From Primula veris (taxonomy: Eukaryota; Streptophyta; Magnoliopsida; Ericales; Primulaceae): a stretch of DNA of 64,000 nt. The notes below the pieces were generated by a model. The model was not told where the DNA came from, did no database searches, and was given only the letters and a program-made list of their open reading frames with translations. Where the stretch lies: the NCBI GenBank assembly GCA_963682055.1, contig OY821745.1, positions 30,563,342 to 30,627,341 of the forward strand. The letters run 5' to 3'. Both the position numbers and the translations under genes were made by a program. Positions 23,067 to 34,885 of the stretch are shown piece by piece (the stretch's first letter is position 1; every line of letters begins with the position of its first letter).

Positions 23067-26000
23067 CAATTGATTATACAAAAGTGCTTACACAATGAAG
23101 CCAATCATCCTGTTATCTTCTGTTGCTTTAGTTTTTTGTAATTTTACAGTTGAATTAGGCTAAAAAGGGAACATTTAGCAGGTGAACATTGTGTTTTCTT
23201 CAATTAGGGACATGACATGTTGTTTATATATTAAACAAAGTGTTGCGAGAATAAGGTATCATAGTTGAAGTTGTATACAGAGAGAGTACATTATATATTC
23301 TAATGTACTGGTTTGAGAAGATAAAGATATAAAATTGTTGTAGATTTTTGTAACTGTCTTTTCCCCGCAATAAAACGATGGTACAAGTACATTTTTCGTT
23401 TTACCTTTTTTTGGTGTTAATTTTTTATTTCTTTTCTTCTTGTAAATCTTCTTATTCTACTTTGTCAGTACAAATCCCAGTATCAAGAATCATGTAAGAA
23501 CAAACCGGACAGTTGTACTAAGAGGAAATTTCATTCTAAACAGACTGTTTAAATTGTTATTTTTCACAGGGAGAAAATATACTATACTCTCTTCCAGATA
23601 TTTAATAAATAATTTATTTATACACAAATAATAAGGGAAGAAAGGTGTCTGGCGTCGTTTTGTGGTTCAACGTAAAGTTTTATAGGCGAAATAACCGTGC
23701 TGTTAAAGCTGTTTTAGATTATATAATATCGCAGTATGTTTGAGAAGATTTGTAGTCTGTGTTATAAATCATGCATCCTTTCTCAGAAAAAGAAACAATT
23801 TTTGTATACCGATCATTCTCTTTTTTACTTTAGAAAAAACAGGAGATCAAGTCGGTGAATATATACTCAATAAGTAAGTTCTAGGCTGCTTCTAGCTAAG
23901 CAAGTCACGAACTCGGTCCTAGATAATTCTTTCCTGAGAACTGATACGTCCGGTACATAAAATCGTTATCAACACAATTCATATTAATATAATTTTAAAA
24001 ATGTCCAAATATATCAAGGTTTACTGAATGGTGTTTTTTTGTAAGATATGTCTTAAGCAGCAGTAAGAAACTTAAAAGAGTCCTACGTCACTCAATTTTA
24101 TTGATAAAGATCAAGAAAATCTAAGTAAATGAGAATTAAAGAGGATAATAATGTTCATCTATCTACAAGTCTGTCAAGCACCTCAGAATTATCCCTTAAT
24201 TTGCCATACAAACGCTTAAGCTTTTCAATATTTGGAATAATTTTAGAGTCTGAGAAATAGATTAACAGGGAGATCTCATTCATGCTAATTTTACTTGCAT
24301 TTAATTATTCAACTTCACATTTTTTCACCACGTACACAAACTTCTCAATAATATCAGAGCTAGGGTTTGGTGATTGTTGCCAATCCTATAATGCCAATAA
24401 TGGAGAGGACGCTCAAATTAGAGACCATGTTTGGCAAGATATTTAAATTTACAAAAGATTATGTTCATGTATTTAGTACCCCGAAAAGACTATATTCTAA
24501 TAAACTTTCTCTTGATCTAGATGGACACGTAAACCATTAGAATTAGAAAGATAAAGATGAGATATTTATACATAAGCAGTGAGCGTGAATTATATCTTCT
24601 GAACTAGAAATACAAAAAGCTATGTTAGAAACATTTTAGAAAATTATTCTAGCTTACATTTTTTTTCTAAAAACAATATATTATCCATAATTATGCCAAC
24701 ATTAACTTACTTCATCATTTATGATTTAATTAGTAGTATTTGTGTGTGTATTAGAGGTATAGATATTTAGACTACTCTCTAGACTCTAAATACTCTTATA
24801 TTAATGTACACGTTAATCCCTTGAGTAATTCAATCACAAACTACCTTAAGAATTAAGATATGGTCAGATAAGTCTAACACGCATGCAATTGGTAAATCAT
24901 TTTGTCCAATATACTAAATTTGTCCATGTAAAATTATCTAGTGTCTAGTTAAACAATTAGTATAACTTAAAGGGAAAGATATGATCCAATCAACAACTTT
25001 CGTTCTAAATAAGATTCTTATGTTGTTCTTTATTTGTTAATCAAGATTAAGACTATGGAAAAGTTGGAAACTATGCCCATACTACCCGTGGAATGTAACA
25101 TACTATATATTCATTTTCTACATATTTTAGTGTTTTTACTTCAATTATGTGTAGTTGAACTAGCTAGAGCTCCTTAACTCGCCCTTAAATTTCACTTGAT
25201 CAAGTTTCTAAAACGTGCCACGATTAAAAATGAACCATTCTAAGTTGTTTCTGAATATACGTGACATTGTCCTAGTACGTAGTACGATTTTCATTTCTCG
25301 TGTAAATTTCTTTTGTTCTTTTATGTGGAACACCAATTATCGACGCCCCCTTCATGTTCCCTGTCTTGTTTTGTAAACTATCCAAAATTTGGCAGTAGGT
25401 AGCTAAAAACAAATTATCAGAGGGGTCAATAATATTGAAGAGTTGATGGTCCTACAACACATTCTTAATTTGGATTTGCCTTTTCCATATTTATATTATA
25501 CCTTGAGCTCTAAGTATTATTGTATAATTCAATTTCACTTATTAGTTAATTAACAGCAGAAGTTAAATTAAAATCTCAAGGTCAAGCTACATATTAATTA
25601 TCATAATTTTTTATCTGGTACTGCAAAATCATTTTTTGTGCATGTTACAATTAATAAGTATGGATTAATAGTGATAAGCATCCACCCTACCCTATATGGC
25701 CAACTCCTACTTAAAAAATGTCCAATGTCATAAACAATGGTCACACCTAAATACCTAATTAACCATTATTCTCTCTGTGTATATTACTAAAACTTATTTC
25801 AGATGTTCAAACTTCAAAAGGGAACATACAAAAAGGAATCAAAGTGAAGAATGTCTGGATTTTTTTTATATTGGATGGAATAATTTAATTATGTCCTCTT
25901 TAGCATCCCACGGAACATCTGAATTACTTTTAAATCTCACTTGTCCTTGTAGTGGATTTAGTAATGATTTTCCTAACCATAAACGCAAGTCAAAGACGAA

Positions 26001-26420
26001 AATAAAGAAAAAGGAAAAAAAAGTTGAGCGGCTGTTATGCAACATTTTAGACTAATTTAATCGCTTCAAAGGCAAGGTATCAATAACAACTTTATGAAAA
26101 TGGAAAATTTAGAAAAAAAAGATAATGAAAAGTACTTTAGAGGTGGAGTGTTAATTCCGCAAATTACACATAAACTTAAATTTTTATTTATGTTTTGTAT
26201 AGCTTCATTTCCACTTGAATTTAAGTTTGTATTCTATAGCATATGTGAATATGTGAATATGTGATACTGCTGATATATACTAAGATCATAATTTTCAAGA
26301 GACGACTAAAAATATTGTTTCTCTGATTTATAATTAAAAGGTATAAATTAGCTATCGGTAACTTTATGTGAGAAAATCAAAAAACAGCTATGTAAGTACC
26401 AAATTTCCATGACGACATTA
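23067..26420. other. Intergenic region, no gene seen
   Basis: The first 300 bases are presumably shikimate kinase 3' UTR, ending near AATAAA at 23369. The remainder is AT-rich without supported genes. A 92-codon frame near 25777-26055 has no recognisable domain or splice context. Confidence 0.55.
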
Positions 26421-26823
26421 GAGCAACTATTGTTATCTGTATTGTTAACTAAAAATGTTAGCTAACAATACAATTTTTTCTCCATATTAGGTGTGTTAAA
26501 GTGTGTGTTAACTTTATAGATGTTAAAAACATTGTTAAAGATAACAATCTGTGTGGCAAAAAAGTTTAACCCACACCCACAATTAACTGATATTTCTCAC
26601 GCATATATTTTCTATCTCTACCATACTGCTATTTATTTTCTTCCACCACTTATCTATAGTACTATATTTTGAATAATTAATTTTTAATTAAAATAGATAA
26701 CATTGTTAAAGTTAAAACTAATATGAGTGTTTAACTTAATATGTCTGTGTGTCATTTAATAGCTTTTTAAATAATGATGTGTCACTAGTTAACAATTAAA
26801 AGTTAACAAAACTAGTATGAACG

Positions 26824-27174
26824 TGTTAGGGTCGATCAGGGGAATCAATGAAAGACAGAAATACTAAAACCGAGCACACACACGCTTTGATAACGGAGTT
26901 CACCCAAATTGGCTACGTCTCCGGGCCGCTACACATGGCACTTTATATATATATTAAAAGAGGATTACAATCGTAATCTAGCTAAACACAAAGCTATGGT
27001 TCTCTCGCAACTAGAACTCTCTCTTTATAATATAGAGGTGTTTGTGTAGGTGTAATTAAAATACAAGATATTGGGGCATATAAATAGAACCCAACATGGG
27101 TCATATTACAATTCCAGGCGATGTGGGATAATAAGAAGACATGACCAAACCTCATTTGGCTCCACAACTCAACA
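26824..27174 (-). repeat. 3' LTR of the copia element
   Basis: 351 bp, TG..CA, 98.6 percent identical to 31315-31665 with no indels. Because the element reads on the minus strand, this left copy is the 3' LTR. Confidence 0.96.
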
Positions 27175-27187
27175 ATCTCCCACTTGG
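27175..27187 (-). other. Polypurine tract of the copia element
   Basis: On the minus strand the sequence CCAAGTGGGAGAT ends exactly at the 3' LTR. Purine-rich runs here prime plus-strand DNA synthesis in LTR retrotransposons. Confidence 0.8.
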
Positions 27188-27351
27188 AGTCAAATGTCGA
27201 GTGCTTCAAAAGAACTTCAGATATCCCCGACCACCGAACTCACTGTGCTCCTCCGAGCAGAATGCTCCCATCGGTATCGTTGTATAGTAATTGATACTCT
27301 GCCGTCATCGGCGAGTTACTCATTCTTCTAGTGTAGCGGCGACCCTGAGCC

Positions 27352-29085
27352 TCAAGCTCGGAGCCCTACTGAGGTTGCACACAGCCTCAGTTTGTCGATT
27401 GTAACAGTCTTCGTTAGCATATCGGCGGGGTTCTTAGCGCCCTCAATCTTTTCTAGCACGAAGATTCCATCTTCTAGAACAGCCCGGATAAAATGGTAAC
27501 GAATCTGTATGTGCTTTGTGCGTGAATGGAATACAGGATTCTTAGCTAGCTGAACTGCACTTTGACTATCACAGTGCAGAACTCCCTTGTCGGTTTTCTG
27601 ACCGAGCTCCCTTAAGAAACCTTGCAACCAAATCATCTCTTTGCTTGCTTCCGTCACCGCGACGTACTCAGCCTCTGTGGTCGACAATGCAACAATCTTT
27701 TGCAACTTAGATGTCCAACTCACAGTAGTACCACCGAAGGTACAAACACATCCCGTTGTGCTCTTTCGGCTGTCCAGATCACCGGCCATGTCAGCATCCA
27801 CATAGCCGTGCAGGCCTTCCGAGGTCTTTCGGAAACATAATGCCAAACTCACGGTACCCGAGAGATATCTCAATATCCACTTCACAGTTTCCCAATGGTG
27901 CTTTCCTGGGTTACTCATGTAACGACTGACAACTTCCACTGCATGGGCAATGTCCGGTCTTGTACACACCATAGCGTACATCAAGCTACCAATTGCTGAA
28001 GCGTAGGGTATGTTTGACATACGATCCTTTTCTTCCTCGTCTGAGGGTGATTGTTTCTTCGACAAGCTAAAGTGTGCGGCTAGCGGTGAGCCTACAGCTT
28101 TGGCATCACTCATGCTGAACCGTGCCAACACTTTCTTCACATACTCGGCTTGCGACAGAAACAGGGACCCATCCCTTCCTCGGGATATCCTCATACCAAG
28201 GATATGATTTGCGGCACCCAAATCTTTCATCTCGAACTGTTTCGCCAACTGTTGCTTCACCTTGTTAATCTCAACAAGGCTCGACCTGGCGAGCAACATG
28301 TCATCTACATACAAAAGTAGTATGACGTACGAAGAGTTCGCAAATCTCTTCACGAAACAGCAGTGATCACTATCACTTCTTTCGAACCCGGTATCCGCCA
28401 TGAAACTGTCAAACTTCTTATACCACTGCCGTGGTGCTTGTTTTAGCCCGTACAAGCTCTTCCTCAGTTTGCAGACCAGTTTCTCTTTTCCCTTTTCGGC
28501 AAACCCTTCAGGTTGGAGCATGTAAATTTCTTCATCGAGATCTCCATGGAGAAAGGCAGTTTTCACATCTAACTGCTCGAGATGAAGATTCGCATTTACA
28601 ACAATGCTCAACAATAGCCGAATAGTCGTCATCTTTACGACTGGTGAAAAGATCTCGGTGTAGTCAATTCCTGCCTTTTGCTGGAACCCTTTGACTACTA
28701 TGCGTGCCTTATATCGTTTCGTGCCGTTTTGTTCCTCCTTTAGACGGAACACCCATTTGTTGCTCAGTGCCCTTTTCCCTTTGGGCAGTTCGGCTAACTG
28801 CCAAGTCACATTCTTCTCGAGCGACTTCATCTCATCCTTCATCGCGAGCTCCCACTTGCTCAAGTCTTTCAGCTCCAGAGCTTCTTCTCTACTTTCGGGC
28901 TCTCCTGCATCACTGAGCAGTATGTAATGCAGGGAAGAAGAGTATCGGGCAGGAGGTCTCCTCTCGCGATGACCTCGGCCCAGTTCAGGTCGGGGAGTCT
29001 GGGACAGCTCCTCGGCCTCTTCAGCATCTGTTGGTCGGTTGTCGAGCACCACTGGCTCATCTTCAGTGTCATTTTCCAAGTCCAA
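27352..29085 (-). pseudogene. copia reverse transcriptase / RNase H part of pol
   Basis: This frame of 577 codons continues the integrase frame after one in-frame TGA (29086-29088) and so begins without its own ATG. It shows the copia reverse transcriptase domain with YVDDML at the polymerase site, a SLYGLKQAPRQWY block, and a C-terminal RNase H with DADMAGD, STTEAEYVA and a final NPADMLTK block. It ends about 180 bases before the 3' LTR. The domain itself has no internal stop. It would be expressed only by reading through the stop or from another copy in trans. Confidence 0.9.
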
Positions 29086-30411
29086 TCATGAAAACGCATT
29101 CATGTCGACCATACCACTTTCCTCGGACGGGAGCGCTTGTTCTTCCACATTTTGTTGATCTTTGTACAAAATGCTTTCGTTGAATATGAGATCCTTACTG
29201 CGAATGATCCTCTTTAGTTGACCATCCCAAAAGCGATATCCAAACTCAGCTCCACCGTACCCCACAAAGTAACACACTTTGGATTTCGAGTCAAGCTTGG
29301 TACGATCATTTATGTCGACATGGGTATATGACAGACAACCGAACACTCGCAAGTGTTCATAAGAGATAGGCTTTTCTACCCACTCTTCCTCGGGAATTCT
29401 CCTTTCTAGGGGCACTGAGGGTCCGCGGTTAACGAGATAAACCGCCGTGCTTACTGCATGTGCCCACAAGGCTTTGGGCAACCCACTTTGCAGTCTCATA
29501 CTCCTAGCACGCTCATTGATTGTTCGGTTCATGCGCTCGGCCACGCCATTTTGCTGTGGCGTTCTTCGGATGGTCTTCTCCATTCGAATGCCTCTCTGAG
29601 CACAGAACTCTACGAACTTCGCATCAATGTACTCTCCGCCATTGTCGGACCTCAAACACTTGAGTTTATTCCCGGTCTCTAGTTCGACCATGGCCTTCCA
29701 TTCTTGGAATTTCTTAAACACCTCAGACTTGTGTTTCAAGAAGTAGACCCATGTTTTCCTCGTCGAATCATCGATGAAGGTCACATAGTACCGAGCTCCT
29801 CCCAATGAGGTTACTGGGGATGGTCCCCATACGTCTGAGTGGACCAATGCTAGCTTCTCCTCTTTCGGAGCTTTTCCACCTTTCCGGAAGCTCACTTTCT
29901 TCTGCTTCCCGAAGATGCAACCTTCACACATATCGAGGTTGACAGACTTCAAGCCTGGAAGTTTGTTGTCCTTCGCTAACACCTTCATCCCCTTCTCACT
30001 CATGTGACCCAACCGTCGATGCCACAGTTCCGAGCAGTCTTGCGACACAGCTGCCGCCACTGTACACTCCTCATCAGTCGTCATGTACAGCGTACCGACC
30101 TTGCTCCCTCGGGCTATCACCATAGCTCCTCGTGAAACTTTCCAAGCTCCACATCTGAACGAAATGGAGTGCCTTTCGGCATCGAGTTGACCTACTGAGA
30201 TCAGATTCTTGGTCAACCTCGGGACATGCCTCACTTTCGTTAGCTTCCATACCGACCCATTTGGAATGCAAATCTTCACATCGCCCATTCCAACAACATC
30301 CAACGCTTCTCCGTCGGCTAGATACACTTTACCGAAATTATCCGCAGTGTATTTTCGAATAAATCCTTCTGAGCGGTCGTGTGAAATGATGCCCCAGAGT
30401 CTAGAATCCAC
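29086..30411 (-). pseudogene. copia integrase part of pol, bounded by two lesions
   Basis: The frame contains the GAG-pre-integrase zinc-binding part (HRRLGH, then CEGCIFGK) and the catalytic core, with Asp in VHSDVWG, Asp in LRSDNGGEY and Glu in QQNGVAERMNR. It ends at an in-frame TGA and then continues directly into reverse transcriptase. At its start, the protease-to-integrase linker is reached only by a change of frame from the gag-protease frame, near 30351-30356. The first 20 or so codons listed for this frame are therefore an overlap artefact. Confidence 0.9.
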
Positions 30412-31289
30412 GAATCTATGTCTCTCTGTACGGCAAGCATTAAACAGTCATCCGAATCCTCGTCGCTCGCAACATTAGCCACGTGATCACGGCCGGTACT
30501 CTTCTTCGGCTGCTTGCACTCATGACTGAAGTGACCCATACCCTGGCAGTTATAGCATCGAAGATTCTTCTTACTTCGATCGCTATCTTTGCCTCCTCGG
30601 CTAAGCCCTCTTCTACCTCGGGATTGCGAACGTCCTCTAACATCACATACCCTGGCCTTACCCCGGTCTCTTGAACCCATGTTCAAGACTGCTCCATCAT
30701 TTGAGCATTCTCCCATATCCAATCTCCTGAGTTCCTCAGCGAGTATTTGATCTCGGATGCCGTTGTAAGTCAGTTTCTCCTTTCCAATTGAGTTGCTCAC
30801 AGCAGCTCGCATGAATTCCCAACTGTTCGGTAGAGATGCTAGCAGTATAAGGGCTCTCACTTCGTCTTCAAAAGTTATCTCCACCGCATCCAACTGATTT
30901 ACGGTGTCGATGAACTTGTTCACGTGACTCGCGACAGGTGTCCCCTCAGCCATGCGTAGGTTGAACAACTTACGCATGAGATGTACCTTGTTGTTCGCGG
31001 ATGGTTTCTCATACATGTCGGTGAGGACCTTCATCATCCCCATCGTCGTCGTCTCTCTTGCGACGTTATGTGCGACACTCCTAGATAGTGTTAGGCGGAT
31101 CACTCCCAACACTTGACGGTCTAAAAGTTTCCACGCCTCCTCGGTGGTCGTGGTCGGCCTTTCCTCAAGGAGAAGTGGCTGATGCATCTTCCTCCCGTAG
31201 AGGTAGTCCTCTATCTGCATTCTCCAGAATGCGAAGTCCTTCCCGTCGAACTTCTCGATCCCGTGTGCGGTTCTGTCTTCTTTCGCCAT
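30318..31289 (-). CDS. copia gag and N-terminal protease
   Basis: Starting at the ATG of MAKEDRTAHG (31289), just after the primer-binding site, this frame has the copia gag start (KFDGKDFAFWRMQIEDYL) and an Arg/Ser/Gly-rich linker. These are followed by one CCHC zinc knuckle (CYNCQGMGHFSHEC) and the protease active site DSGAS within WILDSGASFH. The frame closes about 35 codons later because of a frameshift, so the protease is cut short. Gag forms the cytoplasmic virus-like particle of the element. Confidence 0.88.
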   Translation of the reverse strand: MAKEDRTAHGIEKFDGKDFAFWRMQIEDYLYGRKMHQPLLLEERPTTTTEEAWKLLDRQVLGVIRLTLSRSVAHNVARETTTMGMMKVLTDMYEKPSANNKVHLMRKLFNLRMAEGTPVASHVNKFIDTVNQLDAVEITFEDEVRALILLASLPNSWEFMRAAVSNSIGKEKLTYNGIRDQILAEELRRLDMGECSNDGAVLNMGSRDRGKARVCDVRGRSQSRGRRGLSRGGKDSDRSKKNLRCYNCQGMGHFSHECKQPKKSTGRDHVANVASDEDSDDCLMLAVQRDIDSWILDSGASFHTTAQKDLFENTLRIISVKCI

Positions 31290-31300
31290 CGATCTTCCGA

Positions 31301-31312
31301 GCTCTGATACCA
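31301..31312 (-). other. Primer-binding site (initiator tRNA-Met)
   Basis: On the minus strand TGGTATCAGAGC lies two bases inside the 5' LTR. It is complementary to the 3' end of plant initiator methionine tRNA, the usual primer of copia elements. Confidence 0.92.
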
Positions 31313-31314
31313 CT

Positions 31315-31665
31315 TGTTAGGGTCGATCAGGCGAATCAATGAAAGACAGAAATACTAAAACCGAGCACACACACGCTTTGATAACGAAGTTCACCCAAAT
31401 TGGCTACGTCTCCGGGCCGCTACACGTGGCACTTTATATATATATTAAAAGAGGATTACAATCGTAATCTAGCTAAACACAAAGCTATGGTTCTCTCGCA
31501 ACTAGAACTCTCTCTTTATAATATAGAGGTGTTTGTGTAGGTGTAATTAAAATACAAGATATTGGGGCATATAAATAGAACCCAACATGGGTCATATTAC
31601 AATTCCAGGCGATGTGGGATAATAAGAAGACATGGCCAAAGCTCATTTGGCTCCACAACTCAACA
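31315..31665 (-). repeat. 5' LTR of the copia element
   Basis: 351 bp, TG..CA, the promoter-side LTR of the minus-strand element. It differs from the other LTR at five substitutions and no indels. Confidence 0.96.
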
Positions 31666-31676
31666 GAACGCTCTTA

Positions 31677-33154
31677 GTGGCATTTCTAGTTCTATAAGTT
31701 CTAACGTATCAATTATATTATTTGTGATGAGAAGGGGAAAAAAGGAAAAAAGTTTGGTTGTGGAGATGATAAATAAATGTCAAATACTACAACTTTATCA
31801 TGTCAAAAGAAGATTCTAAATTTATGTAAAGGCCCATGCTGATGCCTAGGAATTTGGATGGTCTGTTTCGTACCACATTTCATAAGCTATTTGTTTGGCA
31901 AGAAAATGAGAGGTTTTGAAATGTTTGTACTTAAAAGGAAAAATGATTATGTAGGCAGAGTTTGAAATTTAACTATAGAAAATTTATGTTTTGAAATCTA
32001 TTTTAATATTAGGTACAGATATTGGTTGATTCTTTATACTTTTTTGCGTTTAAAATTGATATTCAATGATACAACACCGATATGTAGTAATTCTTAAAAA
32101 ATATATATATAAATTGAAGATTTGATAATTAAATCTGAAACTAAGTTGAAATGCCAAATTAGCATAAGCTGTGGTGATGAAATATTATCACATATAAATA
32201 TATGCACGTATATTAATTAAGTAGGATAGAATGGTAATGATGTTAATTTTTGCTTTCTATTTTGAAAAAAGTTATATGCACATATATGTTAATTAAGTAA
32301 GAAAGAAAGGTAATCATGTCATTTTTTGCTTTCTAGTTTGAGAAAGTTCTATTCAATTTGGTACTTACCAAAATGAAATACATATGTGTAAATTGGGATT
32401 ATTACTTATTAGTCATTCTTGTACATTATTGTCCGTCCACACTACCTCTACTCATAGAACAATATTTAATTTTACAATCTACATAATTAATGATTTGAGT
32501 TTTGATTATATATTATATTATTATACCATGCACTTTCTTTGGATTCCGATAGAAATTAACAAATGAATTGGGTCTTCGTTTGACCTTTGCGACTTTGTCT
32601 ATTTTAGGGAATAAAATATAAAGAAAACGAACTAACTGCCAGTAATAAAACTGAAGGGGATAATTTGAAAGAAACGTCAATATATCAAGTTGGATGTTTT
32701 TTTGTTATGGTTTATTTTTCCTAATTTATTTATCGTTTTACAATAAATAAATAGTTCGTTAACAAAATCATGTTCGGCTCGTCAAGTAACCTCTCCATGT
32801 TCGTTTATTACTCACCAAACACGAACAAGCCTCTTTACTAGACGAACATATACATGAGAGTAAACGAGTCCGTTTACTCTCACCCGTCTAACTCAAAATG
32901 TACATCATTACATATCAAATTAAGCAGTGATAAGTTCTGTGAAAAATAATTAAATCTAAAACTAGGGCAGATCTATTTCATATACTAATAAAGCATACAT
33001 CTAACACATATGCCAGTTCACTTAATAGTTAATACTGATGTCCTTTTACATGCACTGTAACACAAACTAAATTCAGTTTCAGTGAGAAAGATAAGATGTC
33101 ACAAAACTTAAAACAAAAACCTTCTCATAACAAATCACAATATTTTTTCTTTGA
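31677..33154. other. Intergenic region, no gene seen
   Basis: AT-rich spacer. Two related segments with ATATGCACGTATATTAATTAAGT-like sequence at about 32200-32350 look like a diverged local duplication. No gene supported. Confidence 0.5.
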
Positions 33155-33715
33155 TTAACAAGCAACAATAGCCAACCTCTCCTCCTTATGAAACCTAATC
33201 TGCTTAGCAATAAATTCTTCTATAGTCCTCTTGAACTCCTCACTACTCAATTCTTCCTCGACTTCGGCCCGAACCTCAACAAATTTCTCTTTGTCCTCTT
33301 GCTCGAGCACCTTCTCGGAGACACTCTCTATGAACAACTCCTCTCTCACTTCACTCACCACATCTATCATCTCCTTATCCTGGTACACTATCTCTTGGGG
33401 AGCAAGAGAAAAAGTTTCCGTCGAATAAAACGTAATTTCTTGGTAAAGATCAGCATTGGCATTGTTGTCACCTGAGATTAAATCTTCGGCGACTTGGCCG
33501 GATTTCATGTACAGAGTTATAAGGATTATGGTGATTATTATGAATATGAATATTGGCTTCGTGAAAATGGCGATCAGGTGATTAACGAAAAGGGCGTAGG
33601 CTTTTGCGACGAAAGGGATTTTCGAATAAAGCCATGGGAGGGCTAGTAATGCAAAGAATATCTCTATAAGACGGAACCATTTAGCGACGTTTTGGAAAAC
33701 AAACCATTTCTCCAT
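33155..33715 (-). CDS. DUF4408/DUF761-type membrane protein, single exon
   Basis: The intact 186-codon frame opens with an ATG that begins MEKWFVFQNVAKWF. Two hydrophobic segments follow at about residues 18-36 and 50-70, the second being a very strong Ile-rich membrane span. The rest is acidic and helical. It ends in a short block EFKRTIEEFIAKQIRFHKEER, which resembles the C-terminal DUF761 motif of small plant proteins that also carry an N-terminal DUF4408 region. The molecular role of this family is poorly known; several members respond to stress. A TATA box about 115 bases upstream supports the start. The assignment rests on overall layout and the C-terminal motif. Confidence 0.8.
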   Translation of the reverse strand: MEKWFVFQNVAKWFRLIEIFFALLALPWLYSKIPFVAKAYALFVNHLIAIFTKPIFIFIIITIILITLYMKSGQVAEDLISGDNNANADLYQEITFYSTETFSLAPQEIVYQDKEMIDVVSEVREELFIESVSEKVLEQEDKEKFVEVRAEVEEELSSEEFKRTIEEFIAKQIRFHKEERLAIVAC

Positions 33716-33830
33716 TTTTTTGGTCGCTAAAGAGTTAGTTTTTTAATTAAGGGGTATGGCAGTTTAAGATAGAGATAGATGGAGATGTGTTGAGTGGGAT
33801 TTGTGGAATTTTTATTTGAAGCATGTTTCA

Positions 33831-33840
33831 CTTTTTATAG
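33831..33840 (-). promoter_or_regulatory. TATA box of the DUF4408/DUF761-type gene
   Basis: CTATAAAAAG on the minus strand lies about 115 bases upstream of the ATG at 33715, which would give a leader of roughly 85-90 bases. It is the only good TATA match in the proximal region. Confidence 0.6.
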
Positions 33841-34885
33841 AGGGAAAGTTTCAATAGTTTAAATTTAAAGTATAAACATACAACAATGTTGTTTTCTTTC
33901 TGTGCTAGAAGATAAAGGCATAATATCAGGTTTCATATTCAATGTTGAGGATTTAGAAAATAAAACTCGGGTTTGATTAATCACATGTTCATAACATACT
34001 TGTTTATGCATAGAGATATAGAAGAATATAGTTTGTGCCTTTAAGTTCTTTTATCACAATACGCCTTTTCAGATCGAGTTAATTAGTGTGCAATCACCCC
34101 GATAATGCATTTATGAGCTGGTGTGAGTTTTTCTTTTGGCTTGCTTATATGAATTGTGTTAACGGTGCATTTCAATTGCGACTTGTGTTCCTTACATTGT
34201 TTGGTGTACCCGATAACATTTTGGTGCTTTGTATTTGAGATAGTTGGGGTTTTTTATGTCTACATTTTACGGATTTTCGGTTGGGATTTATCTACTTTCT
34301 AGGGTTGAATGATTGATTTATCGGGCTAGTAGACCTATGAGACGTCTATGTGGCTTTTTACTATTTTTATTTTGTTTAGCCGCTTAGAGCTTGTTCTATG
34401 TGCATTGGAACTATGTACTATTATTTGTTGTTATTCAATAATAATGACCGACCAAAAAAAATAAACATAGAAGAATATTGTAAACCAAAAGATACCAGTA
34501 AGAAATCAAGTAGTTCTTTGAATTATGATCAATTTTAACAGAATTTTCTGTTTAAAAATGACATTGCATCGTTAAACTATGATCAACATGATATTTTTGC
34601 TATTTTACTGTGAATTTTTTCCGACCCATACTATCGAATTTGTTGTTGTGAAAAAGTTTAGTTAACGGATTACTTTTAGCCTGGTTAGAATTGTTTGAGC
34701 CGGCTTTGTTACACTGACCACCAAGTTTCTATCACTAAAGATAGTATTTTGTTTTTGTTTTTAAATCTAATTAAAGACACTAAAGATGGTAAAATCAAGA
34801 AGAAAACAACTACGTATTACAATTTACATTTTTTTTTTAATTTCCAAAAAGCAGTTATTGGTTTTCACTATATTCCTTTTAGTAT
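33841..34885. other. Intergenic region, no gene seen
   Basis: Upstream flank of the minus-strand membrane-protein gene. No gene, RNA or defined repeat was recognised. Confidence 0.5.

Larger units (their letters stand above)
26824..31665 (-). mobile_element. Ty1/copia LTR retrotransposon, nearly full length
   Basis: Two 351-bp LTRs (26824-27174 and 31315-31665), both TG..CA with TGTT/AACA ends, flank gag-pol on the minus strand. A perfect 5-bp target duplication GAACG lies at 26819-26823 and 31666-31670. A primer-binding site for initiator tRNA-Met and a polypurine tract sit in their expected places. The LTRs differ at five positions, so insertion was recent. Domain order is gag, protease, integrase, reverse transcriptase, RNase H, which is the copia order. 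The polyprotein is broken twice: a frameshift near 30351-30356 and an in-frame TGA at 29086-29088. This copy is therefore probably not autonomous as sequenced. Confidence 0.96.
26421..31673. mobile_element. Tourist/Harbinger-type MITE split by a copia insertion
   Basis: The MITE begins GAGCAACTATTG after a TTA (26418-26420) and ends with CTC followed by TTA (31671-31676), giving the 3-bp TTA target duplication of PIF/Harbinger elements. Removing the retrotransposon leaves about 406 bp whose ends are imperfect inverted repeats (GAGCAACTATTG against GAGCGTTCATAC, with a shared TGTTAACT further in). Only the last three bases of the MITE lie on the right of the retrotransposon. Non-coding. Confidence 0.8.

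Noticed and set aside
28691..28927. Sense-strand frames overlapping the copia pol region
   Set aside because: Antisense shadows of the reverse transcriptase frame.
33188..33475. 95-codon + strand frame opposite the DUF4408/DUF761-type gene
   Set aside because: Antisense shadow; the minus-strand frame is longer, has a TATA box, and shows membrane segments and a known C-terminal motif.
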